Assembly (NCBI RefSeq): GCF_030580995.1
Contig: NZ_JAUQSZ010000011.1
Coordinates: forward strand, 62,001-126,000
Origin: Sphingomonas immobilis
GTDB taxonomy: Bacteria; Pseudomonadota; Alphaproteobacteria; Sphingomonadales; Sphingomonadaceae
Reading direction: 5' to 3'
Length of the DNA: 64,000 nt
Shown: piece by piece, positions 1-8,690 of the stretch
Layout of the letters: every line of letters begins with the position of its first letter
Position numbering within the stretch: position 1 is the first letter of the stretch
Made by a program: the position numbers and the translations under genes
Notes under the pieces: generated by a model
Seen by the model: only the letters and a program-made list of their open reading frames with translations
What the model was told of the DNA's origin: nothing
Database searches by the model: none

Positions 1-140
1 CGCTGGTCGTCGGCGCTGCCGGCCGGAGCGCCGTTCGTGTCATCGGCGAAGGCGGGCGTCGCGGCGAAGGCGCCGACGCAGAAGAGTGCTAGGAAAGCGG
101 GCTTGGCCACCGTCGTGCGGCGGGGTGTCGTCTGAACCAT
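1..140 (-). CDS. Exported protein, N-terminal fragment (possible TonB-dependent receptor)
   Basis: The reading frame starts with ATG at 140 and runs off the left edge, so only 46 residues are visible. They form a typical signal peptide: a basic start (MVQTTPRRTT), a hydrophobic core (FLALFCVGAFA) and an ATPAFA cleavage site before an Asp-rich mature start. GGGGA lies 7 bases upstream. A perfect 7-1-7 Fur-type palindrome sits 36 bp upstream. Iron control plus a signal peptide makes an outer-membrane siderophore/TonB-dependent receptor the likeliest identity in a sphingomonad, but no receptor domain is visible. Confidence 0.6.
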   Translation of the reverse strand, partial: MVQTTPRRTTVAKPAFLALFCVGAFAATPAFADDTNGAPAGSADDQ

Positions 141-175
141 TTTGGTGTCCCCAGTAGATTTACCGGGGCAGCTAT

Positions 176-190
176 TGCGAGTCACTCGCA
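176..190. promoter_or_regulatory. Fur-type operator
   Basis: TGCGAGTCACTCGCA is a perfect 7-1-7 inverted repeat with the TGC-N9-GCA shape of alphaproteobacterial Fur boxes. It lies between the divergently read exported protein (start 140) and the 3' end of the RHH gene (stop 200), so it most likely controls the leftward gene. Confidence 0.6.
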
Positions 191-199
191 CTGTCAACG

Positions 200-469
200 C
201 TATTGAGAGCGGTTAGCACCGAAATGTTGCGGATTTGCAATGATCCATGTGCGGATCGCGCTGGCGAGATTGGGGGGATCCGGCGCGGCGATGCGCAGCG
301 CGTCGATCTGCGCAACGAGCGCGCTGAGCGGAAGCGCATGGTCGCGCGCGGCCGCCTCGAGCGCCCGCCAGAAAACGGGTTCGAGGCTGATCGAGGTCGC
401 GTGCCCGGCGATCGTGACGGAGCGCTTGATGGGGCCGGAAAAGCCGCCGGGAGGGAGCGCCAACGTCAC
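200..469 (-). CDS. Ribbon-helix-helix domain protein
   Basis: An 89-residue protein beginning with GTG at 469, four bases into the stop of the upstream membrane-protein gene (GTGA overlap), so the two are translationally coupled. The core KRSVTIAGHATSISLEP followed by FWRALEAAARDHALPLSAL matches the short alphaproteobacterial RHH_4 family: a beta strand, then two helices. Such proteins are presumed DNA binders; the target is unknown. It is the last gene of the cobS-cobT transcription unit. Confidence 0.75.
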   Translation of the reverse strand: MTLALPPGGFSGPIKRSVTIAGHATSISLEPVFWRALEAAARDHALPLSALVAQIDALRIAAPDPPNLASAIRTWIIANPQHFGANRSQ

Positions 470-1287
470 GCTGCGCCTGCCCAGCTCTTGGGGGGATCCG
501 GCAGATTGTTGAGCAACGGGGCGAGCGGATCGACGATGTGGACGAAGGCGAAGTTGGCCAGCAGCAGCAACAGGACGATCCCCGCGGTCCATGCGATCTG
601 TCGGTGGAAGATCGCGACGGTGATGGCCACCATGAAAAGCACCATAGCCGGCATGCAGATGAAATAGAGCGGCAGCATGATGGCTGCCTGGGCCTTGTCC
701 GACAGGACGTCCGTCCACTTTCTCACGATCGCGACGACGAAAAGCACCATCAGGCCGATGGCGATCAACAGGTAGGCACCGAAGACAGGATAATAGACGG
801 CGATGATGCCGATCAACGCGATCATTACGATCGCGGTCGCCCCGAAATATCTGATCTCGGTTTTCTGAAGGTGCGCCATGACGGCTTCGTGCCGCTTCTT
901 CCGCGCCAGTCTCTCCGCAGTTTCCGGGTAAGAGAACAATATGCTGCGGATAATCCCGAAAATTGTAATGTCGAAGCGCGCATACATGGCGAGGTTGGCG
1001 GTGGAGATCGCCAAGCCGAGAAGCACGATGGCGTTCTGGACCGGCGGTGCGACGTGGATGTGCAGCGCTGAGAACAGCACGTGGAGACAGCCCTGCCACC
1101 ACAAATGCAACTTATGCAGGCTCTGCGAAATCTGAACGAGACTCTGCGCATGCGCGATCATATTGAACGCGCTGATGATACCGAACGTGGCGCTTGCCCG
1201 CATCCACCAGCGTACTGCGGTATGCGGCGGTCGCGGCCTGGGCAATGGCTCCGCGGACGCGCCCGCCAGCTCCGTCCAGTCGCTCAA
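466..1287 (-). CDS. Multi-pass membrane protein, function unknown
   Basis: About 273 residues with four or five hydrophobic segments: around residues 75-105, a pair near 150-185, and a pair near 200-250. A basic cytoplasmic stretch (RLARKKRHEAV) separates them. The frame opens with TTG at 1287, 22 bp after the cobT stop; an ATG at 1203 would give a 245-residue form, and neither has a strong ribosome site. I do not recognise a family. The position between cobT and the RHH gene suggests co-transcription, not a defined role in cobalt chelation. Confidence 0.7.
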   Translation of the reverse strand: MSDWTELAGASAEPLPRPRPPHTAVRWWMRASATFGIISAFNMIAHAQSLVQISQSLHKLHLWWQGCLHVLFSALHIHVAPPVQNAIVLLGLAISTANLAMYARFDITIFGIIRSILFSYPETAERLARKKRHEAVMAHLQKTEIRYFGATAIVMIALIGIIAVYYPVFGAYLLIAIGLMVLFVVAIVRKWTDVLSDKAQAAIMLPLYFICMPAMVLFMVAITVAIFHRQIAWTAGIVLLLLLANFAFVHIVDPLAPLLNNLPDPPKSWAGAA

Positions 1288-1309
1288 GGCGTGTCGAACC
1301 CGGCGCCGG

Positions 1310-3142
1310 TCACGGCGTATCGAACAAGGCCGCGAGCTGTTCGATGATCGTGCCGCCGAGCTGTTCCGCGTCCATGATCGTGACGGCGCGCTGGTAATAG
1401 CGGGTGACGTCGTGGCCGATGCCGATGGCGACGAGCTCGACCGGCGAGCGGCCTTCGATCCAGCCGATCACCTGGCGCAGATGGCGTTCGAGGTAGCTGC
1501 CCGAATTGACGCTGAGCGTGGAATCGTCGACCGGCGCGCCGTCCGAGATCACCATCATGATCTTGCGCTCCTCGGGCCGGGCGATCAGGCGGCTGTGCGC
1601 CCACAGGAGCGCCTCGCCGTCGATATTCTCCTTGAGCAGCCCTTCACGCATCATCAGGCCGAGGTTGGCCTTTGCGCGGCGCCACGGTTCGTCGGCCTTC
1701 TTGTAGACGATGTGGCGGATGTCGTTGAGGCGGCCGGGCTGCGGCGGGCGGCCGGCGGCGAGCCAGCTCTCGCGGCTCTGCCCGCCCTTCCACGCGCGGG
1801 TCGTGAAGCCGAGGATCTCGACCTTCACGCCGCAGCGTTCCAGCGTGCGCGCGAGGATGTCGGCGCTGATCGCGGCGATCGAGATCGGGCGGCCGCGCAT
1901 CGAGCCCGAATTGTCGATCAGGAGGGTGACGACGGTGTCGCGGAATTCGGTCTCGCGCTCGATCTTGTAGCTCAGCGACAGCGTCGGATTGACGACGATG
2001 CGCGCGAGGCGGGCGGCGTCGAGGATCCCTTCCTCCTGATCGAAATCCCATGAGCGGTTCTGCTGCGCCATCAGCCGGCGCTGCAGGCGGTTGGCGAGCT
2101 TGGTGACGGCGCCCTGCAGGTGGACGAGCTGCTGGTCGAGATAGGAGCGCAGGCGGACGAGTTCGTCGGCGTCGCACAGGTCGGTCGCCGCGATCACCTC
2201 GTCGTGCGCATTGGTGTATGCCTTATAGTCGAACTGCGGGCTGAGATCGGAGAAGGGGCGGTTGGGGCGAACGGGGAGCATGCCGTCCTGGCCCTCGTCG
2301 CCGGGTTCGCCGTCGCCCTCGTCGAAATCGTCCTCTTCGCGCTCGGAGCCTTCGCCGTCCTGCTGCTCGGCGTCGCTGTCGGAGCCGCGCGCCTCGATCT
2401 CGCCTTCGCCCTGCTCGGTCTGGCCCTCGCCCTCGTCGGACTCGTCGGTCTGCTCGCTGTCGTCGGTGCCCTCGTCCTCGGCGCCGCCCTCGTCGGATTC
2501 CTCGGGGACCATGTCGCCTTCGACCAGCTCGAGATCCTCGAGCAGGCGGGTGGCGAGCGTGGCGAAGGCGCGCTGATCGTCGATCGCCATCGCCAGCGCG
2601 TCGAGATCGGGGCCGGCGCGGTCCTCGATCCAGTCGCGCACCAGCGCCATGCCGGGCGCGGCGGCGGCGGGGGCCTCGGCACCGGTCAGCCGCTCGCGCA
2701 CCATCAGCGCGAGCGCGGTCGACAGCGGCACTTCGTCGCGGGTGCGGGCGCGGGTGATGGGATCGGTGCGCAGCTTGGCGTCGAGCGCCGTCGCGAGATT
2801 GTCGCGGATGCCGGCATAGCCGCGCGCGCCGATCGCCTCGACCCGCGCGCCCTCGACCGCGTCGAATACTGCGCGCGCGACAGCCTCGTTGGGGGCCTGC
2901 CTGGTGTGCAGCGCGACATCGTGATGGCGCAGCCGCAGCGCGAACCCGTCGGCGAAGCCGCGCGCTTCCGCGACCTGATCGGCCGGGAGCGTACGGGCCG
3001 GGAGCGGCACCTTGATATGCTTGCCCGATTGCGACGGTGCGTCGGCGGTGAAGGCAAGCTCGACCTCCGGCTCCCGCGCCAGCGCGCGCGTCGCGCCGCC
3101 GAGCACGGTCTTGAAGCGATCGAGAGGGGTTTCCTGCGCCAC
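1310..3142 (-). CDS. cobT: Aerobic cobaltochelatase subunit CobT
   Basis: 610 residues, the usual CobT size. CobT works with CobS as the AAA+ chaperone part of the CobNST complex, which puts Co2+ into hydrogenobyrinic acid a,c-diamide in aerobic B12 synthesis. Visible features are an N-terminal CobT domain, a very acidic low-complexity linker (about residues 212-285, mostly Glu/Asp/Gly) and a C-terminal von Willebrand A domain with the MIDAS motif DNSGSM at about 409-414. It starts with GTG at 3142, 6 bp after the cobS stop. CobN is not in the window. The complementary strand carries a long open frame that is an artefact of base composition. Confidence 0.95.
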   Translation of the reverse strand: MAQETPLDRFKTVLGGATRALAREPEVELAFTADAPSQSGKHIKVPLPARTLPADQVAEARGFADGFALRLRHHDVALHTRQAPNEAVARAVFDAVEGARVEAIGARGYAGIRDNLATALDAKLRTDPITRARTRDEVPLSTALALMVRERLTGAEAPAAAAPGMALVRDWIEDRAGPDLDALAMAIDDQRAFATLATRLLEDLELVEGDMVPEESDEGGAEDEGTDDSEQTDESDEGEGQTEQGEGEIEARGSDSDAEQQDGEGSEREEDDFDEGDGEPGDEGQDGMLPVRPNRPFSDLSPQFDYKAYTNAHDEVIAATDLCDADELVRLRSYLDQQLVHLQGAVTKLANRLQRRLMAQQNRSWDFDQEEGILDAARLARIVVNPTLSLSYKIERETEFRDTVVTLLIDNSGSMRGRPISIAAISADILARTLERCGVKVEILGFTTRAWKGGQSRESWLAAGRPPQPGRLNDIRHIVYKKADEPWRRAKANLGLMMREGLLKENIDGEALLWAHSRLIARPEERKIMMVISDGAPVDDSTLSVNSGSYLERHLRQVIGWIEGRSPVELVAIGIGHDVTRYYQRAVTIMDAEQLGGTIIEQLAALFDTP

Positions 3143-3148
3143 CTGCGC

Positions 3149-4150
3149 TTATTTCGCGACGACGCTCTCGGGCAGATCCTTGCCGAAGACGCGCTGGTAA
3201 TATTCCGCCACGAGCGGGCGTTCGGCCTCATCACACTTGTTGAGGAACGAGAGGCGGAAAGCGAAGCCCACATCGCCGAAGATCAGCGCATTCTGCGCCC
3301 AGGTGATGACGGTGCGCGGGCTCATGACGGTCGAGATGTCGCCGTTGATGAAGCCGCGGCGCGTCAGGTCGGCGACGCGGACCATGTTGTCGACCGCCTG
3401 TTTCCCTTCCGGCTTGTCGTATTCGCCCGACTTGGCGAGCACGATCTGCGCCTCGACCGCGGCGGGGAGGTAGTTGAGCGTGACGACGATGTTCCAGCGG
3501 TCCATCTGGCCCTGGTTGATCTGCTGCGTGCCGTGATACAGGCCGCTCGTATCGCCGAGGCCGATGGTGTTGGCTGTGGCGAACAGGCGGAACCAGGGCG
3601 AGGGACGGATCACGCGGTTCTGGTCGAGCAGGGTGAGCTTGCCCTCGGTCTCCAGCACGCGCTGGATCACGAACATCACGTCGGGGCGGCCGGCGTCATA
3701 CTCGTCGAACACCAGAGCGGTCGGCGTCTGCAGCGCCCAGGGGAGGAGGCCCTCGCGGAACTCCGTCACCTGCTGGCCGTCCTTCAGCACGATCGCGTCA
3801 CGGCCGACGAGGTCGATGCGGCTGATATGCGCATCGAGGTTGATGCGGATGCACGGCCAGTTGAGGCGCGCCGCGACCTGTTCGATATGCGTCGACTTGC
3901 CGGTGCCGTGATAGCCCTGCACCATCACGCGGCGGTTGTGCGCGAAGCCCGCGCAGACCGCGATCGTCGTGTCCTTGTCGAACACGTACGCCGGATCGAG
4001 ATCGGGCACGCGCTCGTCCGCCTCGCTGAAGGCGGGAACCTCCATGTCGGAATCGATGCCGAACAGCTCGCGCACCTTCACCATGCGGTCTGGCGCGTCG
4101 AGGATCGTCGTCTCGCGGCTGTCGGGCTGGGTATTGGAAATGTCGGTCAT
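3149..4150 (-). CDS. cobS: Aerobic cobaltochelatase subunit CobS (AAA+ ATPase)
   Basis: 333 residues from ATG at 4150, chosen over the upstream in-frame start because GGCGAGAAG sits just before it and the family begins here. A Walker A motif (GYHGTGKST, about 79-87) and Walker B ([10 protein letters not shown], about 145-154) are intact, followed by sensor and arginine-finger regions typical of MoxR/CobS AAA+ proteins. It forms the hexameric motor that pairs with CobT. It is first in a leftward unit with cobT, a membrane protein and an RHH protein. Confidence 0.95.
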   Translation of the reverse strand: MTDISNTQPDSRETTILDAPDRMVKVRELFGIDSDMEVPAFSEADERVPDLDPAYVFDKDTTIAVCAGFAHNRRVMVQGYHGTGKSTHIEQVAARLNWPCIRINLDAHISRIDLVGRDAIVLKDGQQVTEFREGLLPWALQTPTALVFDEYDAGRPDVMFVIQRVLETEGKLTLLDQNRVIRPSPWFRLFATANTIGLGDTSGLYHGTQQINQGQMDRWNIVVTLNYLPAAVEAQIVLAKSGEYDKPEGKQAVDNMVRVADLTRRGFINGDISTVMSPRTVITWAQNALIFGDVGFAFRLSFLNKCDEAERPLVAEYYQRVFGKDLPESVVAK

Positions 4151-4209
4151 CGTCTTCTCGCCTTCGCGAAACTCCCTAGCCAAAGCGCGCGGGCGAAGTC
4201 GAGAACGAT

Positions 4210-4908
4210 TCAATCGGCGATCTTCTCCGGCAGGTGGAAGAGATCGATGAAGCGGTACGCCGCATCCTCGTCGCCCTCGACCCGCAGCGGCACGCCGGTC
4301 GGGCTTTCCGCGCCGAAGGGGAGCTTGCCGTAGACGGTGAAGGCGAAGGTCGTCTGGTCGCTGATGAAGGTGATGTCGGCATCGCCCGTATCGCCGCGGC
4401 GGATGACGAGGTCTCCGTCCGCGAGTTCACCGAAGAACGAGTCGGTCGGGAAGCGGAAGGCGACCGTAAGCGCCATGCCCTTGGCCTTTTCGGTGTCGAT
4501 CATCGCACGCAGCGAGAGCATCGCCGACGCGGGCGAAAGGAAGAGCGTGGGATCGTGACGGCGCGAGCGCGTCGCCCAGCGCCCCATCGTCTGGAAGATC
4601 GGCTCGATCTCCAGCCCCCAGGGGGTAAGCTCGTAGACGTGGACCGCGCCCGTCGTCGGCAGCTTGCGCTTAACGAGGATGCCGGCCTCCTCCAGCCCTT
4701 CGAGCCGTTGCGTCAGGACGTTGGCGCTGACGCCGGGAAGGTTGGCCTTGATCTCGCCGAAGCGGCGCGGGCCGAACATCAGCTCGCGCAGGACGAGCAG
4801 CGACCAGCGCTCGCCGACGAATTCCATCGCCAGCGCGGTGCCGCAGGCGTCGTCATACCAACGCTTCGCCGCCGCTTTTTCTCGCTTAGTCACTTTTTCT
4901 AACTGCAT
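4210..4908 (-). CDS. HxlR-family winged-helix regulator with C-terminal extension
   Basis: 232 residues from ATG at 4908. Residues about 20-120 form the HxlR winged helix: [19 protein letters not shown], then [18 protein letters not shown] and the basic wing. The remaining ~110 residues form a second domain resembling the SCP2-like extension of many long HxlR proteins. Members sense electrophiles, redox stress or small ligands. It is read divergently from the VOC/GST operon starting at 4974, and two copies of a dyad lie across its start codon, so it most likely represses itself and that operon. Confidence 0.88.
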   Translation of the reverse strand: MQLEKVTKREKAAAKRWYDDACGTALAMEFVGERWSLLVLRELMFGPRRFGEIKANLPGVSANVLTQRLEGLEEAGILVKRKLPTTGAVHVYELTPWGLEIEPIFQTMGRWATRSRRHDPTLFLSPASAMLSLRAMIDTEKAKGMALTVAFRFPTDSFFGELADGDLVIRRGDTGDADITFISDQTTFAFTVYGKLPFGAESPTGVPLRVEGDEDAAYRFIDLFHLPEKIAD

Positions 4909-4924
4909 GGTTGCTTTTTGTAAC
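4889..4924. promoter_or_regulatory. Tandem dyad operator for the HxlR regulator
   Basis: Two imperfect palindromes, GTCACTTTTTCTAAC (4889-4903) and GTTGCTTTTTGTAAC (4910-4924), start exactly 21 bp apart, two helical turns. The first covers codons 2-6 of the regulator and the second lies just before its ATG, inside the 65-bp divergent promoter region. This spacing suits two dimers on one DNA face controlling both directions. The assignment is inferred. Confidence 0.55.
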
Positions 4925-4973
4925 TCAACGCGGCATCCAAAGCAAACAGTGATTCGCATAGGAGTGGTTTCAG

Positions 4974-5408
4974 ATGGCAAAGATGATCTTCGTGAACCTG
5001 CCGGTGAAAGACGTGGCGGCGGCGACCGCCTTCTATGAGGCGATCGGCTGCGTGAAGGACACGCGCTTCTCCAACGACGTCGCTTCTTCGATGCAATGGT
5101 CGGACACGATCGTGTTCATGCTGCTGGGCCACGCCTTCTACAACAGCTTCACCCCCAAGCAGATCGCGGACACCGCGACGACCAGCGAGGCGATCCTGTG
5201 CCTGTCGCAGGACAGCCGCGAGGAGGTCGATGCGATCAATGCCAAGGCGATTGCGGCGGGCGGCAAGCAGATCCACGCGCCCGAGGAAAACGGGTTCATG
5301 TACGGCGGCGCTTTCGAGGATCTCGACGGCCACAGCTTCGAGTGCATGTGGATGGACATGGACGCCGCCGCGGCCGCGATGGGGCAGGGCGAAGTCGAGC
5401 CAGCCTGA
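4974..5408 (+). CDS. VOC-superfamily (glyoxalase-like) protein
   Basis: 144 residues, one vicinal-oxygen-chelate domain. The start MIFVNLPVKDVAAATAFYEA is the first beta-alpha unit and GGAFEDLDGHSFECMWMD is the last metal-ligand-bearing strand. AGGAG precedes the ATG. It opens a rightward operon of stress-type small enzymes (to 8556). The substrate is not predictable; such proteins range from glyoxalases to antibiotic-binding proteins and demethylubiquinone-like folds. Confidence 0.85.
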   Translation: MAKMIFVNLPVKDVAAATAFYEAIGCVKDTRFSNDVASSMQWSDTIVFMLLGHAFYNSFTPKQIADTATTSEAILCLSQDSREEVDAINAKAIAAGGKQIHAPEENGFMYGGAFEDLDGHSFECMWMDMDAAAAAMGQGEVEPA

Positions 5409-5435
5409 TCCGGCGATTCTATCGGGAGAGAGAAA

Positions 5436-6107
5436 ATGAGCGACCTTCCCCATATCACCACTTTCGCGTGGGTGCCGCCCTTCGCGCGCGGTTTCGTGCG
5501 CGACCTGCGGGCGCGCTGGGCGTTCGAGGAAGTCGGCCAGGCTTACGTGGTCGATCTGATCGACGGGCCCTATGCCAAGAGCGCCCAGCACCGCCGGTAT
5601 CAGCCGTTCGGGCAGGTGCCGACCTATTCGGACGGCAAGGTGCAGATCTTCGAATCCGGGGCGATCGTGCTGCGCATCGCCGAAGGCAGCGATCTGCTTC
5701 CGCAGGATGCCGATGCGCGGCTGGGTGCGATCCAGTGGTTGATCGCCGCACTCAACTCCGTGGAACCGTTCGTGATGCAGATCGCCGTGGTCGACGTGTT
5801 CGAGGCGGACAAGGCGTGGTCGCCGATGCGGCGGCCGCGCGTGATCGCGGACCTCGAGGGGCGGCTCGCCGATCTCGAGGCGGCGCTTGGCGGCAAGACC
5901 TGGCTCGACGGCGATGCCTTTACGGTCGGCGACCTGATGATGATCTCGGTGCTCGGCGGGCTTCGCGGAACCGACATATTGCAGGCGTATCCCAGGCTCG
6001 CGGCGTACGTTGCGCGCGGCGAAGCGCGACCGGCGCATGTCAAGGCAATGGGCGACCAGCTCGCGCTCTATGAAGGCGCTGATGCACCCGAGGAGATGTC
6101 GGCATGA
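5436..6107 (+). CDS. Glutathione S-transferase family protein
   Basis: 223 residues. An N-terminal thioredoxin-like domain (residues about 6-85) carries the cis-proline region GQVPTY and the glutathione-binding SGAI (usually E/S-S-x-A-I). An all-helical C-terminal domain contains FTVGDLMM, the GST N-capping box. It follows the VOC gene after 27 bp with GGGAGAG before the ATG, and its stop overlaps the next start (ATGA). Detoxification of electrophiles fits the HxlR/VOC context. Confidence 0.88.
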   Translation: MSDLPHITTFAWVPPFARGFVRDLRARWAFEEVGQAYVVDLIDGPYAKSAQHRRYQPFGQVPTYSDGKVQIFESGAIVLRIAEGSDLLPQDADARLGAIQWLIAALNSVEPFVMQIAVVDVFEADKAWSPMRRPRVIADLEGRLADLEAALGGKTWLDGDAFTVGDLMMISVLGGLRGTDILQAYPRLAAYVARGEARPAHVKAMGDQLALYEGADAPEEMSA

Positions 6108-6820
6108 CTTTCGTTCAGGGCTTCGTGATCCCGTCGCACGACAAGGCGGGCTATATCAGCATGGCGGCGGAAGGTGCGCCGGTTTTTCTCGATCATGGCG
6201 CGCGGCGGATCGTCGAGACCTGGGCCGTCGACGTGCCCGACGGCAAGCGCACCGACATGAAGAAGGCGGTGGCGCTGGAGGATGGCGAGGACGTCGTGTT
6301 CTCGTGGATCTTCTATGACGACAGGGAGAGTTTCGACGCGGCGCACGACAAGATCTTCAACGATCCGCGCATGAAAATGCCCGAGACGATGCCGTTCGAC
6401 ACCAAGCGGATGATCTTCGCCGGGTTCGACGTCGTCTACGACAGTGGCGACAGCGGGGCCCCGATCGGCTTCGTCGATGGCATGGTCGCCGCGGTGCCGA
6501 GCGACAAGCGCGACGCCTTCGCCGCGTTTGCGCAGGGGCACGGCGCGTTGTTCAAGGAAAAGGGCGCGCTGCGCGTCGTCGATGGCTGGGGCGTGGATGT
6601 GCCGGAGGGCAAGCTCACCGATTTCCGCAGGTCCGTCGATCTGGCGGAGGGCGAAACGGTGGTGTTCGGCTGGATCGAATGGCCCGACAAGGCGACGCGC
6701 GACGCCGCCTGGGGTGCGCTGATGAGCGATCCGCGCATGGCGGAGGCCAAACCCGTCTGGAACGGCCCGACCGCGATCTTCGGCGGCTTCGCGCCGGTTT
6801 TCGATACCGCACACCAATAG
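6104..6820 (+). CDS. Tandem DUF1428 protein
   Basis: 238 residues made of two copies of a ~115-residue DUF1428 unit. Copy one has QGFVIPSHDKAGY, ETWAVDVPDGKRTDMKKAV, FSWIFYDD and NDPRMKM; copy two repeats this order with DGMVAAVPSDK, DGWGVDVPEGKLTDF, FGWIEWPD and SDPRMAE. DUF1428 has a dimeric alpha/beta-barrel fold and no known reaction; here the dimer appears fused in one chain. The start overlaps the GST stop by four bases. Confidence 0.88.
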   Translation: MTFVQGFVIPSHDKAGYISMAAEGAPVFLDHGARRIVETWAVDVPDGKRTDMKKAVALEDGEDVVFSWIFYDDRESFDAAHDKIFNDPRMKMPETMPFDTKRMIFAGFDVVYDSGDSGAPIGFVDGMVAAVPSDKRDAFAAFAQGHGALFKEKGALRVVDGWGVDVPEGKLTDFRRSVDLAEGETVVFGWIEWPDKATRDAAWGALMSDPRMAEAKPVWNGPTAIFGGFAPVFDTAHQ

Positions 6821-6827
6821 GAGAGAG

Positions 6828-7604
6828 ATGATGACCACCTATGGCATGCCGATCTGGTACGAGCTGATCACGCCCGATATCGAGAAGGCCAAGACCTTCT
6901 ACGGCGATATCGTCGGCTGGACGACGACGAGCTTTCCGGGGCTTGGCGGCGAGCCTTATACGATTTGGAACGCGGACGGCGCGGGTATAGGCGGCGTCGT
7001 CACCGTGCCGGACTGGACGAGCGGGCCGACGTGGCTGGCCTATTTCCACGTCGCGGACGTAGATGCGAAATCCGCCGACGTGGCGGCGGCGGGCGGCAAG
7101 ATCCTGATGCCGGCGCAGGACATTCCGATGGTCGGCCGAATCGCACTGGTCGAGGATGCGCAGGGCGTGCTGTTCTACCTGATGCGGCCCGACCCGGCGA
7201 TGGAGGGGCACGAAAACGTCTCCTACTCGGCGACGAAGCTCGGCAGTTGCAGTTGGAACGAGCTGGTCGTGCCCGACCAGAAGAAGGCGCTGCCCTTCTA
7301 CAAGGATCTGCTCGGCTGGGTTTCGAACGAGGCGATGCCGATGGGGCCGATGGGCGACTATTCGTTCCTCGATGTCGGCGACACCCGGATCGGCGCGGTG
7401 ATGGACCGCTCCGCGCCCGAGCAGCCGGTGAAGTTCATCTTCTACTTCGCGATCCCTGACGTCGATGCGGCGGTGGACAAGGTGAAGGCCGGCGGCGGCT
7501 CGATCATCATGGGGCCGATGGACGTGCCCGGCGGCCAGCGCATCATCCTGTGCATCGATCCGACCGGCGCGTCGGTCGGCTTCGTGTCGGGAGAGCGGGC
7601 ATGA
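6828..7604 (+). CDS. Two-domain VOC-family protein
   Basis: 258 residues with two VOC units. The first begins PIWYELITPDIEKAKTFYGD and the second begins CSWNELVVPDQKKALPFYKD; each is closed by a region ending in a DP(A/T)G-type turn. ATG codons at 6828 and 6831 are both usable after GGAGAG. This layout is common for proteins named glyoxalase/hydroxylase (CFP30-like). It is the fourth gene of the operon, and its stop overlaps the next start. Confidence 0.87.
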   Translation: MMTTYGMPIWYELITPDIEKAKTFYGDIVGWTTTSFPGLGGEPYTIWNADGAGIGGVVTVPDWTSGPTWLAYFHVADVDAKSADVAAAGGKILMPAQDIPMVGRIALVEDAQGVLFYLMRPDPAMEGHENVSYSATKLGSCSWNELVVPDQKKALPFYKDLLGWVSNEAMPMGPMGDYSFLDVGDTRIGAVMDRSAPEQPVKFIFYFAIPDVDAAVDKVKAGGGSIIMGPMDVPGGQRIILCIDPTGASVGFVSGERA

Positions 7605-8101
7605 CCTTCGCGCAGAGCAAGCTCACGACGGTGCTGTGGTTCGATCACGGCGAGGGACGCAAGGCGGCGGAATTCTACGCCAGCGTGTTCCCCGACAGCC
7701 ATGTCGATGCGAAGCACGATGCGCCGACCGACTATCCCGACGGCGCGGCGGGCGACGAGTTGGTGGTCGAGTTCACTATCCTCGGCCAGCCGTATCAGGC
7801 GCTGAACGGCGGGCCCAACTTCAAGCCCAACCAGTCGGTGAGCTTCATGGTCATCACCGAGGACCAGGAAGAGACCGATCGCTATTGGGATGCGATCGTC
7901 GCGGGCGGGGGGTCGGAAAACGCCTGTGGCTGGGTTCAGGACCGCTGGGGCTATTCCTGGCAGATCACGCCGCGCATCCTGATGGAAGCCATGTCGAGCC
8001 CCGACAAGGCCGCCGCCAAGCGCGCGATGGAGGCGATGTTCCAGATGAAGAAGATCGACATCGCGGCGATCGAAAAGGCTTTCGCGGGAGAGGCGGCATG
8101 A
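7601..8101 (+). CDS. PhnB-like VOC protein (3-dmu-9_3-mt family)
   Basis: 166 residues from the ATG that overlaps the previous stop (ATGA). The pattern TVLWFDHGEGRKAAEFYASVFPDS, followed by ALNGGPNFKPNQSVSFMV and CGWVQDRWGYSWQITPR, matches the family once annotated as 3-demethylubiquinone-9 3-methyltransferase, now regarded as VOC/PhnB-like proteins of unknown reaction. It is operon-internal, with ATGA overlaps on both sides. Confidence 0.85.
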   Translation: MTFAQSKLTTVLWFDHGEGRKAAEFYASVFPDSHVDAKHDAPTDYPDGAAGDELVVEFTILGQPYQALNGGPNFKPNQSVSFMVITEDQEETDRYWDAIVAGGGSENACGWVQDRWGYSWQITPRILMEAMSSPDKAAAKRAMEAMFQMKKIDIAAIEKAFAGEAA

Positions 8102-8556
8102 GCGACTACATTCTGAGCGTCACGCGGCTGATCGATGCGCCGGTCGATGTCGTGTGGAAGATCGCGACCGAGCGGCTGACCGAATGGTGGTGCCCGAAGC
8201 CGTGGACGACCGAGATCGTCGAGATGGACTGGCGCGCCGGTGGACGCTCGGCAATGACGATGCACGGGCCGAACGGCGAGGCGCATCCCCAGGAGGGTGT
8301 TTTCCTGGAAGTGACGCCGGGCACGCGCTTCGTCTTCACCGATGCCTATGCCGTCGGCTGGGTGCCGCAGGGCCCGTTCATGACCGGCGTGTTCGAGTTC
8401 GCCGACGAAGGCGGCAAGACGCGCTACACCGCGTCGGCGCGGCACTGGAGCGAAGAGGCATACAAGCAGCACGAGGCGATGGGCTTCGAGGGCGGCTGGG
8501 GCGCGGTGGCGGAGCAGCTCGCCGCGCTGGCCGAGGAAGAGGCGAAGACTTCGTGA
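8098..8556 (+). CDS. SRPBCC/AHSA1-family protein
   Basis: 152 residues. The N-terminus SVTRLIDAPVDVVWKIATE and the pattern LTEWWCPKPWTT, RAGGRSAMTMHGPNGE and ARHWSEEAYKQHEAMGF are standard for the AHSA1-type START-like fold. These bind hydrophobic ligands or act in polyketide-like chemistry; no reaction can be assigned. It is the last gene of the VOC/GST operon, overlapping the previous gene by four bases. Confidence 0.87.
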   Translation: MSDYILSVTRLIDAPVDVVWKIATERLTEWWCPKPWTTEIVEMDWRAGGRSAMTMHGPNGEAHPQEGVFLEVTPGTRFVFTDAYAVGWVPQGPFMTGVFEFADEGGKTRYTASARHWSEEAYKQHEAMGFEGGWGAVAEQLAALAEEEAKTS

Positions 8557-8690
8557 CCCAATTCGGGTATGCAACGACACTATTCGCGCCGCGCCGAACG
8601 GTTTTGTTCATGCGGTGGTGTGGCGACTTTATGTAAATCAATTCGTGCTATGGCTTTGCTCAAGATAAACGCGCGGCAGGGGCGCACTGC

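Noticed and set aside
2120..4333. 737-residue open frame opposite cobT and cobS
   Set aside because: It is antisense to two clearly real genes, is rich in Arg/Ala/Asp/Val repeats and has no recognisable domain; such frames are normal in high-GC coding DNA.
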